Assembly (NCBI GenBank): GCA_958510875.1
Contig: OY294068.1
Span: 161,298,388-161,362,387, forward strand
Direction: 5' to 3'
From: Endomychus coccineus
Lineage: Eukaryota > Arthropoda > Insecta > Coleoptera > Endomychidae
DNA: 64,000 bases
Shown: in pieces, positions 45,585 to 56,045 of the stretch
How the letters are laid out: every line of letters starts with the position of its first letter
Numbering within the stretch: the first letter of the stretch is position 1
Position numbers and translations under genes: made by a program
Notes under the pieces: model-generated
The model's input: the letters and a program-made list of their open reading frames with translations, nothing else
Databases searched by the model: none
Told to the model about the DNA's origin: nothing

Positions 45585-46555
45585 CCTAGTGTGTCAACAA
45601 TTCGAAGAGTGATCAATAAATTTGAAGAAACTGGGTCGATTATGGACAGTAAGCCTCCTGTGCGTCGACGTATCGTCCGGTTTCACGAAAACATTGCTGT
45701 TGTAAACGATAGTGTTGCCCAAAACCCGGGAACATCAATTCGGCATCGTTCACAACAACTTCAAATGTCACGAAGCACCACGCAGCGAATTTTGACAAAA
45801 GGCCTCCACCTTCACCCATACAAGATTCAGCTCACTCAGGAGCTCAAACCAGCAGACCATGCACAGCGCCGGCGATTCGTTCAATGGGTGACGGAGCAAA
45901 ATGAAGTGAATGCCGATTTTCCGAAACAAATCATCTACACCGATGAGGCGCATTTTCTTCTGACTGGGCAACTGTCTGGTGCGGATTTTAGTCAGGCGGC
46001 GTGATTGGGCCTTACTTTCTTGAGAACGAGGCCGGAAATGCAGTGATCGTGAATGGCATTCGTTACAGGAACATGATAACGGAGTTCTTGTGACCTCAAC
46101 GCGATGGTATGGATCTGAACGACATGTGGTTTCAGCAGAACGGCGCCACCTGCCACACCGCGCACGAAACAATCGATTCATTGGAGCAACGATTTCCAGA
46201 CCGAATCATCTCCCGAAATTCCGATGTCAATTGACCGCCAAGATCGTGCGATTTAACGCCATGCGATTTCTTTCTTTGGGGTTTTTTTGAAATCTCAGGT
46301 CTATGTGAATAAACAATAAGAAATTTCCGAGCTCAAGGCCGAGATCCAACGCGTCATCGGTGAGATAGAGCCACATGTTTCTCAAAATGTCATCGAAAAT
46401 TTCATGAAAAGAGCAAGGGCCTGTGTTCAGAGCCGCGGGGTCCATTTCCCGGATATTTTATTCCGTACATAATCGGAACATCTCTACCTTACAATGGAAT
46501 AAAAATATCACCACTCTCTAAAAAAAAATGGGTTTTATTTCCAAATTGACTCGTG
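45585..46555 (+). pseudogene. Second mariner-type transposase relic (DUF4817 group)
   Basis: STIRRVINKFEETGSIMD begins a 5' truncated helix-turn-helix part. Then come QNPGTSIRHRSQQLQMSRST, LHLHPYKIQLTQELKPADHA, IIYTDEAHFLLTGQ (first Asp block, about 45,935-45,975), a frameshifted ENEAGNAVIVNGIRYRNMI, then in another frame the QQNGATCHTAHE block where the usual Asp of QDGATCH is Asn. The CDLTPCDFFLWG block is at about 46,245-46,285, and there is a C-terminal HVSQNVIENFMKRARACVQS-like stretch. It ends with TTGGGACACCC near 46,560. It differs from the element at 41.9-43.6 kb. Confidence 0.8.
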
Positions 46556-46559
46556 CACT

Positions 46560-47820
46560 CTTATTGGGACACCCATATATTATGCACTCGTATATTCCCA
46601 CCTTACTTATAAAGTTATACAATGAGATAATGCAGTGTACTGTGGTTGTATATCTATACAACAAATACGAATCATTCCTCATAAATTTAATATGGGCTTG
46701 ATGATAAGTGCAGACCCATTTTTTTGAAAACACAAAATTTCGGTTGCATATACGTATATAGGGGTATACTATAAGAATAAATTTAGGCGGCATGTATGCC
46801 ACGAACAGGTCCTATCATAACTATCTAACTAGAGCGAGTAAAATGTTACCCAACTTACTTTCAATACGACTAGATTCGAAAAAGAACCATGCTTTTCTGA
46901 TATCAAATTATTCAATAGTTTTAAAGAATCTAAGGCAACAAATTCCGAATAGTCCTAGAGCAAAAATTCTTGCACCTTTGTAGCTCTCATGGAATTTTAA
47001 GCAACTTTGAAAAATACGTTCGAATGGCTGTTTGTCTGCTCGCCACGGAACTTGTTTTCACGATAACTTGAAAATGAAATTCTGACAAAAATTGTTTGTA
47101 GTTTGGTGACAAATCTTCTAATAAATACACCCTTTTCTCAAGAGTTGAAAACTTTAAGAAATCATAATTCTCAAAGTATACATTGAATCGATTACAGTGA
47201 ATTCAGAAAATTTAATTAAGTGTTTTTACCCAAACTTCAACAATAACAAGAACAAAACAATTATTGATGTAAAGTTAATATTACACCGTACTCCAACGAT
47301 TCATATATACAGGCGGTGTGATGTGAGTGCTAGGAAATCTCACTCTCAGTAGACTCGGGCTCGTTTCCAAAAAACATTAAATTTGTATTTGTACATTTTT
47401 TTGAGAACATTAATAATTTGAATATTATTCAGTTATTATTATTATATTTATCATTATTGAGATAATGAAATACGAAATAGACCAAGAGCTGGTGCTGCGT
47501 TATATGCCAGGCCATATTGAGTCTGTTTTGTCGGAAACGGTAAATGTCAAATCCATAAAAGTATATAGGCTTATCTGTCCTCTTCGATGAACAAACCGAG
47601 ACCATGTATATCATCGAATTCTCTGCTACGGCAGAGATGAAAGTCTTGAAACAAGAGGAAAAATGAGCAAAGTATCAAGATCTCCTTTTCGAGCACCGTA
47701 CGTTATACTCAGGCCAAGTCGTATTAGTGGTTCTGAAAAGTTGTTTTGGGTAGAATTCGGTCTTCGCTGCGTTCGAACTTGAAGATCATTTCGGCCTGTA
47801 AGAGCTCGGCGCAGAAGGCA
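46560..47820. other. No gene recognised; one short frame
   Basis: A 41-codon plus frame at 47,465-47,590 starts MKYEIDQELVLRYMPGHIES and shows coding-like codons but no family. A GC-richer stretch at 47,640-47,820 leads into repeat C and may be part of the same element. Confidence 0.35.
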
Positions 47821-47824
47821 GTCA

Positions 47825-48075
47825 TGCTGGGCTCAATAAGACTACTCAGTGCACACGATTTGAGAACCTGAAGCTAATTATTGACCGTAGAGAGGAGTAG
47901 CTTCTGTTGATGGTTTGGTTTTTTGGCGCGATTGCTGCGATGTCGACGGAGCGCGCAGCAGCCCTGGCCAGGTATTAATGTGAGAATAAAAGTACTATCG
48001 AAATACTGAGGAACTTGGTAGCCGAAAGGTCCTCAGTACTTTGATAGTATTTTTAGTGGATAAGGGTAATCATTT
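47825..48075 (+). repeat. Interspersed repeat C, longest copy, with 24-bp hairpin
   Basis: It matches 2,745-2,905 at its left and 8,560-8,628 at its right. It contains a long imperfect stem: AAAGTACTATCGAAATACTGAGGA (47,986-48,010) pairs with TCCTCAGTACTTTGATAGTATTTT (48,028-48,052), leaving a loop of about 18 bases. No coding is present. Confidence 0.65.
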
Positions 48076-48079
48076 CTTA

Positions 48080-48700
48080 TCAATAACGGACATATACTTG
48101 AAAAACCATTGACATTTTCCCAAAGAAAGAGATCAAGTATTGGGGGTTCATTAGTTGATGCCTCTTATACTTATCGAGATTCCCTATTGAGACATCGAAT
48201 CGTGATCACTAGGGATTTTTCATGATACTGATTTTTGAAAATGATTTGTTATTTTAAAACAATAATCGATTGACTTGAAAAGAGGTATACTTGATACCTT
48301 GTATATCAGCCACTCTGGAAATAGTTTTGTCTGTGTTTTGAATTTAATCCTTGTTACACTCAGAGCTCTAGTCCAGAAATTGAATTTGGAAATGTAGAAT
48401 AGCAAAATAAATACAAATTTAAATTTACACCGAATTTAAATGTGACAATTATTTCTTAAAAACTGACATTTCTGAAGGGGGTTCTTGTTAATTTTGATTT
48501 ATAATAATCCATTCCGCTATTCTACCTATCTCAGACTACGTACAGATATGATTGTTTTAGCTTTTATTCAATTACATAGAACGTTTCTTCACTATCTCAA
48601 CAAAACAAAAACATATTGCTCAAAAATAAACTGTAAATTGATAGGAACAAGACATATTTGGTACGTATTGACATCATTGTCCGTTTTAAGACTTAACAGT
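48080..48700. other. Possible 3' untranslated region of the right gene; otherwise nothing
   Basis: A reverse-strand AATAAA lies near 48,565, about 140 bases past the stop at 48,707. Otherwise no features were found. Confidence 0.35.
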
Positions 48701-48706
48701 TAACAG

Positions 48707-48910
48707 TTATGCTTTAAGTTTATATTTATATTGGAGATGCTGACCAGGTTTGGTTATTTTATTCACGGTGGATGAAATCACAGATTCTTTTCTTGTTAAC
48801 ACCGTCGACATAGCCCTCCTGATGGATCCGCTAGCTAGTGACCCCGGAGCTTGTGAGCCAGATTCGCAGAGAGAAATTGGCACGTCTATTACATCTGGTC
48901 TTTTGAACAC
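48707..48910 (-). CDS. Right gene, exon 4 of 4 visible (terminal or subterminal)
   Basis: Reverse strand: acceptor ATTTCTTCGCAG, phase 0, then VFKRPDVIDVPISLCESGSQ, a Ser/Gly-rich turn region, RRAMSTVLTRKESVISSTVN and a basic end KYKLKA with TAA: 67 residues. The phase-0 start fits the phase-0 end of the exon at 53,699. A donor-like GTGAAT inside (after VISST) could alternatively splice on to the exons at 44.9-44.6 kb. Serine- and basic-rich, so it may be phosphorylated or disordered. No known domain recognised. Confidence 0.7.
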   Translation of the reverse strand: MFKRPDVIDVPISLCESGSQAPGSLASGSIRRAMSTVLTRKESVISSTVNKITKPGQHLQYKYKLKA

Positions 48911-48914
48911 CTGC

Positions 48915-49280
48915 GAAGAAATACGTTCAGTAAGACAGTTACAAACATGTAACGAATAACGTGAGAGTTGAAGATCTAACATTTGTTAATTCATCAAGTA
49001 ATTAAATTATTCTCACTTTGGTTTTCTCTGATTTGAAACATGAACTAGATGGAGAAGACAGTTAAACATTAAAATTGAATATCATACATTTTACCAATGG
49101 AGTGTACTAACTCATTTTTTCAATTGTGACATGATCAAAAAATAAATGTAAAACCAACAACTGCTTTTAGAACGTGAAGGGGACTTGTTTCCCTTCGATC
49201 TCATTCCCTCCTCCGATCGATGGTGGCACACTGACTCAACAACACAGAAAAATATTTATAAATTTCACTTAGAATCCATA
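48915..49280. other. Intron sequence, nothing recognised
   Basis: AT-rich intron DNA of the right gene. Confidence 0.4.
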
Positions 49281-49289
49281 ACGGAAGGA

Positions 49290-50060
49290 CCGCCCTGATA
49301 ACGCTACCATCGATAATCATGTATCTGAAACCATCTTTCGTGAGGGTACAATTAGGCGTATTCTGATTGATCTCAATGCCAAAAAGACAATAGGACCAGA
49401 CGGAATTCCGTCTACTGAAATGTGCTCCAGAATTGACATCAGTTTTTCCATACAATCTTGTTGCGTTTCATTCCAGCTGGAAGAAAAGAAAGACCCTTTC
49501 GAAATATGAGGAACCATTAGTTGTAACACTAGATATCTCCAAATCTTTAGTTGAAGTCTGGAAGTTTCTCTCTTAGAGAAACTTCCGTCATATGCTTTGC
49601 CGATCCAACGTTGTTGTTTTCTGTGTGGTAGTTGACGGAGTCTCCTTCGAAACGCTGGTTCCCCACAGTCTCGGTACCAAATTGTTTTCTGCTCCATATC
49701 AAGAATCTGTTGTAGATGATCTCCTGTTCCGTCCTCAACTTTGTGGATGATGGAACCCCTTATACCGCTTCCTCCTCTAGAGCCCCTATATCATGCTATG
49801 AATGAAAATCTGGTAAGAATTTTGGAATGCGGATCTGAAAATCTAGAACAATTTAATGCAACCAAAATTTGAGCTCATATCGTCTCCAAAAAGGCGGATC
49901 CCATGATCCCTAATATGATGCTCCATATCATCACCAACATCACCCTCTCATGGGACGATCATGGCAAAAACTGCTTCTGTGAAAAATGGTTTTGTATATT
50001 CTGCGGCTTCACTGATCATGAATATGACATTCAAAAATTACCTACGTGTACCTGAGAGTC
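49290..50060 (+). pseudogene. Second copy of the Jockey-type LINE seen at 30.9-32.5 kb
   Basis: Plus-strand fragments: IRRILIDLNAKKTIGPDGIP (about 49,352-49,411), VTLDISKSLVEVW (RT Asp block), FETLVPHSLGTKLFSAPYQE, and a degenerate LVEFNA.K-like region near 49,850. These match the same blocks in the longer copy. Heavily decayed. Confidence 0.75.
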
Positions 50061-50240
50061 AGAACTTCCTGAAGTACTGAGTAACAACTGCGATATTTAT
50101 TCTAGTCAATGTAGAATGCACCGAAAATGGGGGGTTTTTACTGAGGTTCGATCACGAATATGTTGTTTAAAAGTGCCCTCCATGTATCTGGAGGTCAGGA
50201 AGTCCTGAAGCAGTAGGTAGTTACTACTTATATATAAATC
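50000..50240 (+). repeat. Tandem ~131-bp units with hinge-like start
   Basis: The phrase (GATCATGAATATG...CGTGTACCTGAGAGTCAG...CTTCCTGAAG) at about 50,018 recurs as GATCACGAATATG...CATGTATCTGGAGGTCAG...AGTCCTGAAG at about 50,149. A third relative is inverted at 51,440-51,515. The GATCACGAATATG start matches the hinge seen in the foldbacks. Confidence 0.6.
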
Positions 50241-50269
50241 CTGGGGAAATAAAATAGGTCACACTAACA

Positions 50270-50350
50270 TATGTGTGCTCATTATTTTTGTCTTTACATA
50301 CGTTTCGGTCTCACGGCCATCATCAGAAGACGTGTCATGTCTAAAACGGG
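50270..50350 (+). repeat. Retroelement end repeat (inverted copy at 6.7 kb)
   Basis: CGTTTCGGTCTCACGGCCAT followed by CATCAGAAG, matching 6,721-6,805 in reverse. It lies downstream, in the reverse sense, of the Penelope C-terminal relic at 50.7-51.0 kb. Confidence 0.6.
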
Positions 50351-50726
50351 ACTTCTTATGACGTATCAGTACAAAGCGTCCTTACCGCACTTATTTCAAT
50401 CAAAAATGCCCACATCGTCGAAAGAACAGAAACACGAATAATCGAAACTGTAACATATTAATAATGTTCTAAGTATATGTATTTATATCAAGAATCCACT
50501 GCGTAGCAATTTTCTTATAATATACGAACTCATGTCAAACAAAGTCTGTATATCACTGAAACCAAAAAATTTAACACTCAAGTATCTAGTCTCGAACCAG
50601 ATGTTAAATATTTATGAGGTAATAGAAAAAGGTTGCCAGACCTTATTACAAATATTGCTATTTGAGCATTCTACCTGAAATATAATTTTAACATTATGGA
50701 GACGCATGTAGGATTTAGCAAGGGCT

Positions 50727-50984
50727 TTAGTTAATTAAATTATCACGAATCTGACTTAATGACTCAATATCTTTTCTATGATTTAGAAACTTGGAGTCAC
50801 GTTTTATGTGAATCATCTCGATGATAGATCTTTTATAATAATTGATTTCCTTAGTTGAAATATTAACATTTTTATAATCGAATTGATGGTTATAATCAAA
50901 GTATTGTTGTTTAGCGAGTGCGGAGGAATTTTCTAAGCTTTTGCTTCTTGTACTACTAAGCCATACATTCTTTTTTGTAAACAT
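50727..50984 (-). pseudogene. Penelope-like element C-terminal relic
   Basis: The reverse strand reads SSALAKQQYFDYNHQFDYKN, then a KRSIIEMIHIKRD phrase and DIESLSQI. This resembles the region after the GIY-YIG core in Penelope ORFs (…HNHxFDFxNV…Y.KR…EMxHI…DTExLN.I). About 85 codons remain. Confidence 0.6.
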
Positions 50985-50989
50985 TGTTT

Positions 50990-51430
50990 AGAGATTCCCA
51001 TCACCATCTAAGCAATTTGATTTGTATACTGTGTGAGTTTGTTTATCTTTAGGTATTAAAGGTTTTAAATAGGTATTCATCACCACATTTGTTCAAATTA
51101 GATCCAACTCTTTACTAAGGCATTTTCGTGGATGCTAACAATGAATATAACAATGAAAAAAGGTCACGCTGCATGTTGTATCAAAATCAATTCTAAATTT
51201 TATTCATCTCGTAGATGTGTAAAATTTTATATTATTTATAATTAATCTAGAATAATGAAGTGGCAGAACTAAATTTCGGATATGTATGAAATATCAATAA
51301 TACATAGAAATGAATTATATTATATTAAAATATATCAAGTTTCATTTAAGTGAGGATGAAGGAGTATAGGGATAAATAGATTAATCTTTAAATAGTGTTA
51401 TATGTTAAAATGTTATATTTACTTATTTCA
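50990..51430. other. Intron sequence, nothing recognised
   Basis: Very AT-rich. Confidence 0.4.
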
Positions 51431-51434
51431 ATTA

Positions 51435-51620
51435 ATAATTACTTAGTGCTCCAGGGCCTGTACACTTCCAGGTACACAAAGGGCACTTTCAAACAACATA
51501 TTCGTGATCCGCGACCTACTGATCATGGGGCGTGCAAGGGCCCAATCCGGCTTGCAGGCATCTTGGGATTGAAAACCTGCACTACATTGATGATGATGAC
51601 ATCGAGGCTTCCCAAGAACA
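51435..51620 (-). repeat. Inverted relative of the 50.0-kb tandem units
   Basis: The reverse complement includes GGTCGCGGATCACGAATATG, TTGTTTGAAAGTGCCC and TGTACCTGGAAGTGTACAGG, matching 50,140-50,215. The plus-strand 102-codon open frame here is therefore probably fortuitous. Confidence 0.55.
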
Positions 51621-51837
51621 TTCTACCACGACCGCCATACCAAATTAGAATTAATATAAAAAACTCAAAGAGTAATACAGTAAAATATTGTGTTCACTGT
51701 TGAAGACTAACACATCAAAAGCCGATACATAGTTAAAAGAAGAAAAAATCCTTCTTAACTAAACCATAGCTAACTATGAATACAACATAGGTAATAATTT
51801 AGCATTTCTACAAGACAAACTTCGATTATTTTCTTTT

Positions 51838-52870
51838 TCGAAAATGTTTAGTCAGTATTATTGGAATAATATGTGATGTTTGTCGGTAGAAATGTAACTA
51901 AAAAGAGGAACATTCTGGAAAATTGGTGGAAAATTGCATCATTTTCCTCCATATTCCTCTCCCGGTCCTCGTCCAACGTGTCAAAAAAAGGTACTATAGT
52001 TCTCCGAAAAACTTCGGAAAATGAAAATCTAAAAATAATTTTAAACTTTAATATCAATTTTTTTCAGAAAATTGCAGTGAAGAATCTATATAATAATGAT
52101 GATATTACTCGGTTATATATAGTCTCTTCTTCCATATTATCGAAATCAACTTTTTTTGAGGAAAAAATCTTGAATATTGAATTTACCACAAACCCGCGAG
52201 CAGTTCGTTTTGCTGTGAATTAGGTTTTTTTAATTTACTCAGTTGATATTTTTTTTTTGAACGGATATAATGTTTTAATTCAATTTACAAAATTTCATTT
52301 TCGGCTACTAAGCTTTGATACAAATCAAGATTTCATAGAGTCCACGTATTTTATAAATTAAAATATAAAACAGGACGTCATCTTACAATCGCATCTCAGA
52401 TACTATTGCCAGTATGCCAGTTCCTTTCCCTCCACACTCAAAGACAGTTGCTGTATCTCTGTATATAGGATCTCTATGGTACACGTACGCCGCATCATCA
52501 TTGTTGCTTTTTTTTTACCTGCTTTGTTTATCATAATAATTGTCTAAAAAATTTTCGGAAAACAAAATAACAATCAAAACTTTTCGTGTAAATAAGTCAA
52601 ATTTACAGTTTTTGAAGTTTTCCAGTAAACCGTAGTTGCTTTTGGTTTTGAAAAGATGCAATTTTCCACCAATTTCCCAAAATTTTCATTGTTTTATTCC
52701 AATAACACTGACTAAAATTTTTCGAAAAACAAAATAAGTAAACTTTGTATTGTGTAGAAATCGTAAATTTTCATTTTCCGGAGTTTTCGGGAGAACTAGT
52801 CGGTTTTGATTTTATGATCATAAATTAATACTCAGCTAAGATTTGGTGGAATTTCCCAGGTCTTCCAGCA
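51838..52870. mobile_element. Foldback element with unequal arms
   Basis: TTTAGTCAGTATTATTGGAATAA followed by GGAAAATTGGTGGAAAATTGCATC (51,846-51,945) is inverted at 52,655-52,715. The right side continues with a second unit (TTTTCGGGAGAACTAGTCGGTTTTGAT...TTTGGTGGAATTTCCC at 52,785-52,860), so there is one unit on the left and two on the right, each about 170 bp. The centre carries a plus-strand exon-like frame (52,068-52,222). Confidence 0.65.
52068..52222 (+). CDS. Exon-like frame inside the foldback, unidentified
   Basis: The acceptor-like AATATCAATTTTTTTCAG is followed in phase 0 by KIAVKNLYNNDDITRLYIVS and 31 more residues ending AVRFAVN and TAG. It might be the second exon of a gene carried by the element. 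No family is recognised and no first exon is defined. Confidence 0.3.
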
Positions 52871-52874
52871 AACA

Positions 52875-53690
52875 TTTTCCAACTTCAGACTCGGGTTCAG
52901 CGGACCAACAAACCCCTGGTACCTTATTTCGGAAACTTTGGAATAAAGAGCCCGAGATATTCCATTTGTTATGAAAGTCAGTTCATTTGTTAATCGAAAA
53001 TGGTTTTTCATTGTTTATTAATAGTAATGATCACAAGACCCCTATTTTTTTCTGACTAACGATGTGTAAACCATTCTGAATACGATGTAAAAAGAATTTT
53101 GCATTTTCGTGCGGTCTATAAAATTTTGGTAATGACCGTATTTTTCCATACTTTTGACTGGACTGGATTGGACTGGACCAATAGAAGAAGAGAGTGAAAT
53201 CATCAAGTTGTGAGACATAAGATGGCAGAATAAAGATGTATTTTTCAAGAATAATTATGGAGCTGTAATACCGTTCCATTCGAAAGTAAGAAATCTGTAC
53301 CATCTCTCATAGATGAAGCACAGTTTTGCCAATTCAAATCAAATCAGATGGTAGGTACATAACCATCAAATCTTATGATTATGTACCTACATGCCAATAG
53401 ATTGCATCCAAAAGTGACACTCTATTTAATTGAAGGCAGATGTATCATTTTCATGAGCGGCAGGTTTTAGGAAAGAAGCATTCAAAAAGGCAAGTGTATT
53501 TTTGTTGTTGTTGTTATTAGACATTGATAATTTCATTCCACGTTGAATTCGCACCCGCAACCCTAACTTATACTTTCAGAAGGAATGTACTTCATCCAGC
53601 ATTTTCGTCCTTCTATGAACTTGATTGATATTAAAAAAAACAAGTCCGTAAATTTTGTGGATCTACTCAATTTGCGAACTGCTTTGCTTT
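52875..53690. other. Intron sequence; short (TTG)n
   Basis: No exon seen. TTGTTGTTGTTGTT lies near 53,503-53,517. Confidence 0.45.
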
Positions 53691-53698
53691 TTGTTTAC

Positions 53699-54028
53699 CC
53701 ATTTCGGAAGATTGGCCCTGATTAACTGGAAAGAGCACCCTGTTGGTTCTGGAGGATCTGGTAGCTTGCACGGCTTACATTTGGGGATTGTTTTAGGTTT
53801 TCTAGGTATAACCCATGTATATGGAGGATCATCAATGAAACTCAATCGATGATTAGACGGTCTGAATAAGGGGACACATACGCTGTCTCTCGGAACTTCA
53901 AACATTACTTCAGGAGTACATCTCCTTCCTTGCACTATTGTTTTCAGCCTTTCTGAGTACATCATCAACCCTTCCGTGGAATATTGCTCATCGATTTTAT
54001 CCATGCTTACTAGAATTTTGAATTTTGT
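53699..54028 (-). CDS. Right gene, exon 3 visible
   Basis: Reverse strand: acceptor CATTCTTTTAGTCAG, donor AAATGG|GTAAAC, 330 bp, phase 0 at both ends. It encodes TKFKILVSMDKIDEQYSTEG, MMYSERLKTIVQGRRC, a conserved-looking VFEVPRD-type stretch (VMFEVPRDSVCVPLFRPSNH), DDPPYTWVIPRKPKTIPKCK, then PDPPEP and LIRANLPKW. Proline- and Lys/Arg-rich with scattered Cys (KCKPC). There is an internal Met in a good context (AGCATGG at 54,004), so translation could also start here. I do not recognise the family; the segment looks like a structural or cytoskeleton-associated protein rather than an enzyme, which is a guess. Confidence 0.75.
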
Positions 54029-54079
54029 CTGACTAAAAGAATGAGATTTTACATAAAATTTTGATAAGTTCTAATATGT

Positions 54080-54107
54080 CAATGACAGTTTCATGAAACT
54101 GTCATTG
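54080..54107. other. Perfect 28-bp palindrome
   Basis: CAATGACAGTTTCA is followed directly by its exact complement, with no spacer. It lies in the intron 52 bp upstream (in gene sense) of exon 3's acceptor. Confidence 0.9.
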
Positions 54108-54162
54108 GAGTTCATTGTGAACATAGAATTAACCAAAAATTACGCAAATGAGATAGTCAGGT

Positions 54163-54978
54163 CCACGGTCGTACATACAGGTCTGGGAACTCTATGTTTG
54201 ACATGAGTCTCTTACATGTCGCCAAACTCGTATTCATAGTCAAAGTATACAGGTCTGCCGGAGCCTCCCTTCCATCGTTTCTCGCGCTAGGTGACGTCAC
54301 CCAGCTCCTCCAATCACATCGCCGGCACGTAACAACATCATATTATATCGTCGTCAATAACATTAAATAAACGGAATAAACGACCAATCAGCTTGCACTC
54401 GAATTTTAAAAAGAGTAGAAGGGAGGCTCCGGCAGACCTGTATACTTTGACTATGCTCGTATTCCCTCGCTTAGCTACCAGCTTGCGCTAGGATCGAAGT
54501 ATGGCAACAATCACATTATTGAGTGAAATAATTTTTCTCGTAACGCAATATTTACTATTCTGATTCAAAGAGGAATAGAACTGTTACTCTTGTCAAAATG
54601 TATTAATCACCTTAAAAATGACGAAGTGATGCTCGCACACATAAAAGACCAACGATTTCTTTCCGGAATCGCAAGCATCCACTTTTTTTCGCATCTTTTG
54701 GCACTTTAGAAACAGAAGTTTCTTGCTTTACACTTTTGTACCCCGTTTTGCATTTCGGCACAATGCACAGTTTCGTAATTTTTTTCTAAAAACGCCGGTA
54801 TTCCTTGTGTTTACAAGTCAACAATGACAGTTGCCAGAGAACACGGTCGTTTACGAGCCAGATCATTCCTCGACTCATGCGCCACCCTTTTGGTACTATG
54901 TAACAGATGACGCTTAGCGGACTCACTTTTCACATAGGAAATAACCTCGAGTTTCCAGACCTGTATATACGACCGTGG
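54163..54978. mobile_element. Outer MITE with CCACGGTCGTA inverted repeats
   Basis: CCACGGTCGTACATACAGGT continuing CTGGGAACTC at 54,163 is inverted at 54,978 (ends CGACCGTGG). About 816 bp, no protein. It contains a second MITE at 54,235-54,455 whose ends share the TATACAGGTCTG core. TCAG appears next to both ends and may be part of a short duplication. Confidence 0.75.
54227..54463. mobile_element. Inner 221-bp MITE with 8-bp duplication
   Basis: Terminal repeats CATAGTCAAAGTATACAGGT continuing CTGCCGGAGCCTCCCTTC span 54,235-54,272, with the complement ending at 54,455. CTCGTATT duplicates flank it (54,227-54,234 and 54,456-54,463). An 8-bp duplication fits a hAT-driven MITE. Confidence 0.9.
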
Positions 54979-54984
54979 TCAGTT

Positions 54985-55425
54985 CTTATAGAAATGTTAT
55001 CTTCGGTTTCTTGAATCCCAGACATGTGATGTAGTCACTGTTTTTATTTTGTAAACAACTCTTCATCGAACTATGTCTGTGGCGAAGAATAGTAGGAGAA
55101 CTGGAGCCGAAAAACTGCTTTGATATTCGATATGGACAAAGTCGATTGAAACTCATTCCAAACGTGATTACACATCCCAGCTCTCCGGCGAATACTATCT
55201 AGTCCAGTCAATAAGCCGGAAAAAGTGGGCGACAAAAAAAAGCAGGGCGTGGTTTCGGAAAAAATGTCTTTGCATGATGCTCTATGGCCCACGTAGGTCT
55301 TTCGTGACTAGCAAGCTAACTCCGAAGGCATCCCATTCACCCCCAAATGCTAAATTAACCCTATTTCAACCCCCTTTTTTGAGATAATTTTTAATTTATA
55401 AAAAAGGAAAATAAAGCCTCCAAAA
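54985..55425. other. Intron sequence, nothing recognised
   Basis: A 73-codon reverse frame at 55,071-55,292 is slightly GC-rich but without motifs or splice partners. Confidence 0.35.
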
Positions 55426-55429
55426 CGGG

Positions 55430-56010
55430 TTCTAGGAGGTTTTTTAAGTCGCTCAACACGAATCTGAGAACTTTTTCCCTGAAAACTCATTCAATGAGTG
55501 GAAGATCAGGGAAATTTGATCAGTTTCATACAAATTTGCTCATTTTTCACGCGACTATTTCATTCATGAAATATGTTTTCAGTCGCGTATTTCGATCCCG
55601 ATGTAGACCAAAACCAGGAAAATTTGGGGACACTGAAAAACCTGAGAAAAAGATCTTTCCACTTCATTGAGATTATCGTGTGATAAGTCACTATAGGGGT
55701 TTTTGTGGTCTCTGAGTACGAATTTTATTAAAAAAGTTGAAAAATATCATTTTCCGGAAAAACAAGTAATTTTTCTTATGAATTCTTTTTCTTGAATATA
55801 ATTTTTAGAAGTTCGTGTTGATTAGAATTTGTGTTTTCGATGTGCATGTTGAATTACAAAAATTGGAAGTAATGCCAAAAAAATTTTTTTTTGGGAATTG
55901 CGGAAAATCAAAGAAAATTACAAAGAAAACACTTTAACGTCATTAAGAATATCTTGTGATAAGTCGCTATAGGGGTTTTTATGGTCTCTGATTGAGTTTG
56001 TAACTGGATA
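55430..56010 (+). repeat. Direct repeat of ~271-bp spacing with hinge-like phrase
   Basis: TTGAGATTATCGTGTGATAA then GTCACTATAGGGGTTTTTGT and GGTCTCTGAGTACGAATTT (55,668-55,732) recur as TTAAGAATATCTTGTGATAA, GTCGCTATAGGGGTTTTTAT and GGTCTCTGATTGAG (55,939-56,000). An earlier hinge-like AAGTCGCTCAACACGAATCT lies at 55,446. Confidence 0.65.
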
Positions 56011-56045
56011 TTTAAAGCTAGAATATGATTTGTCATAAAACAAAA

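Noticed and set aside
48750..48959. Plus-strand 69-codon frame
   Set aside because: It is the shadow of the minus-strand exon at 48,910-48,707, which has splice sites and phase agreement.
50290..50345. Hammerhead ribozyme at CTGATGATGG...CCGAAACG (reverse strand)
   Set aside because: The core letters fit on the reverse strand, but helix II pairs poorly and the other copy at 6.73 kb lacks the leading C; kept only as a retroelement end.
51395..51703. Plus-strand 102-codon frame as a GC-richer host exon
   Set aside because: The segment is an inverted copy of the tandem units at 50.0-50.2 kb, so it is repeat DNA.
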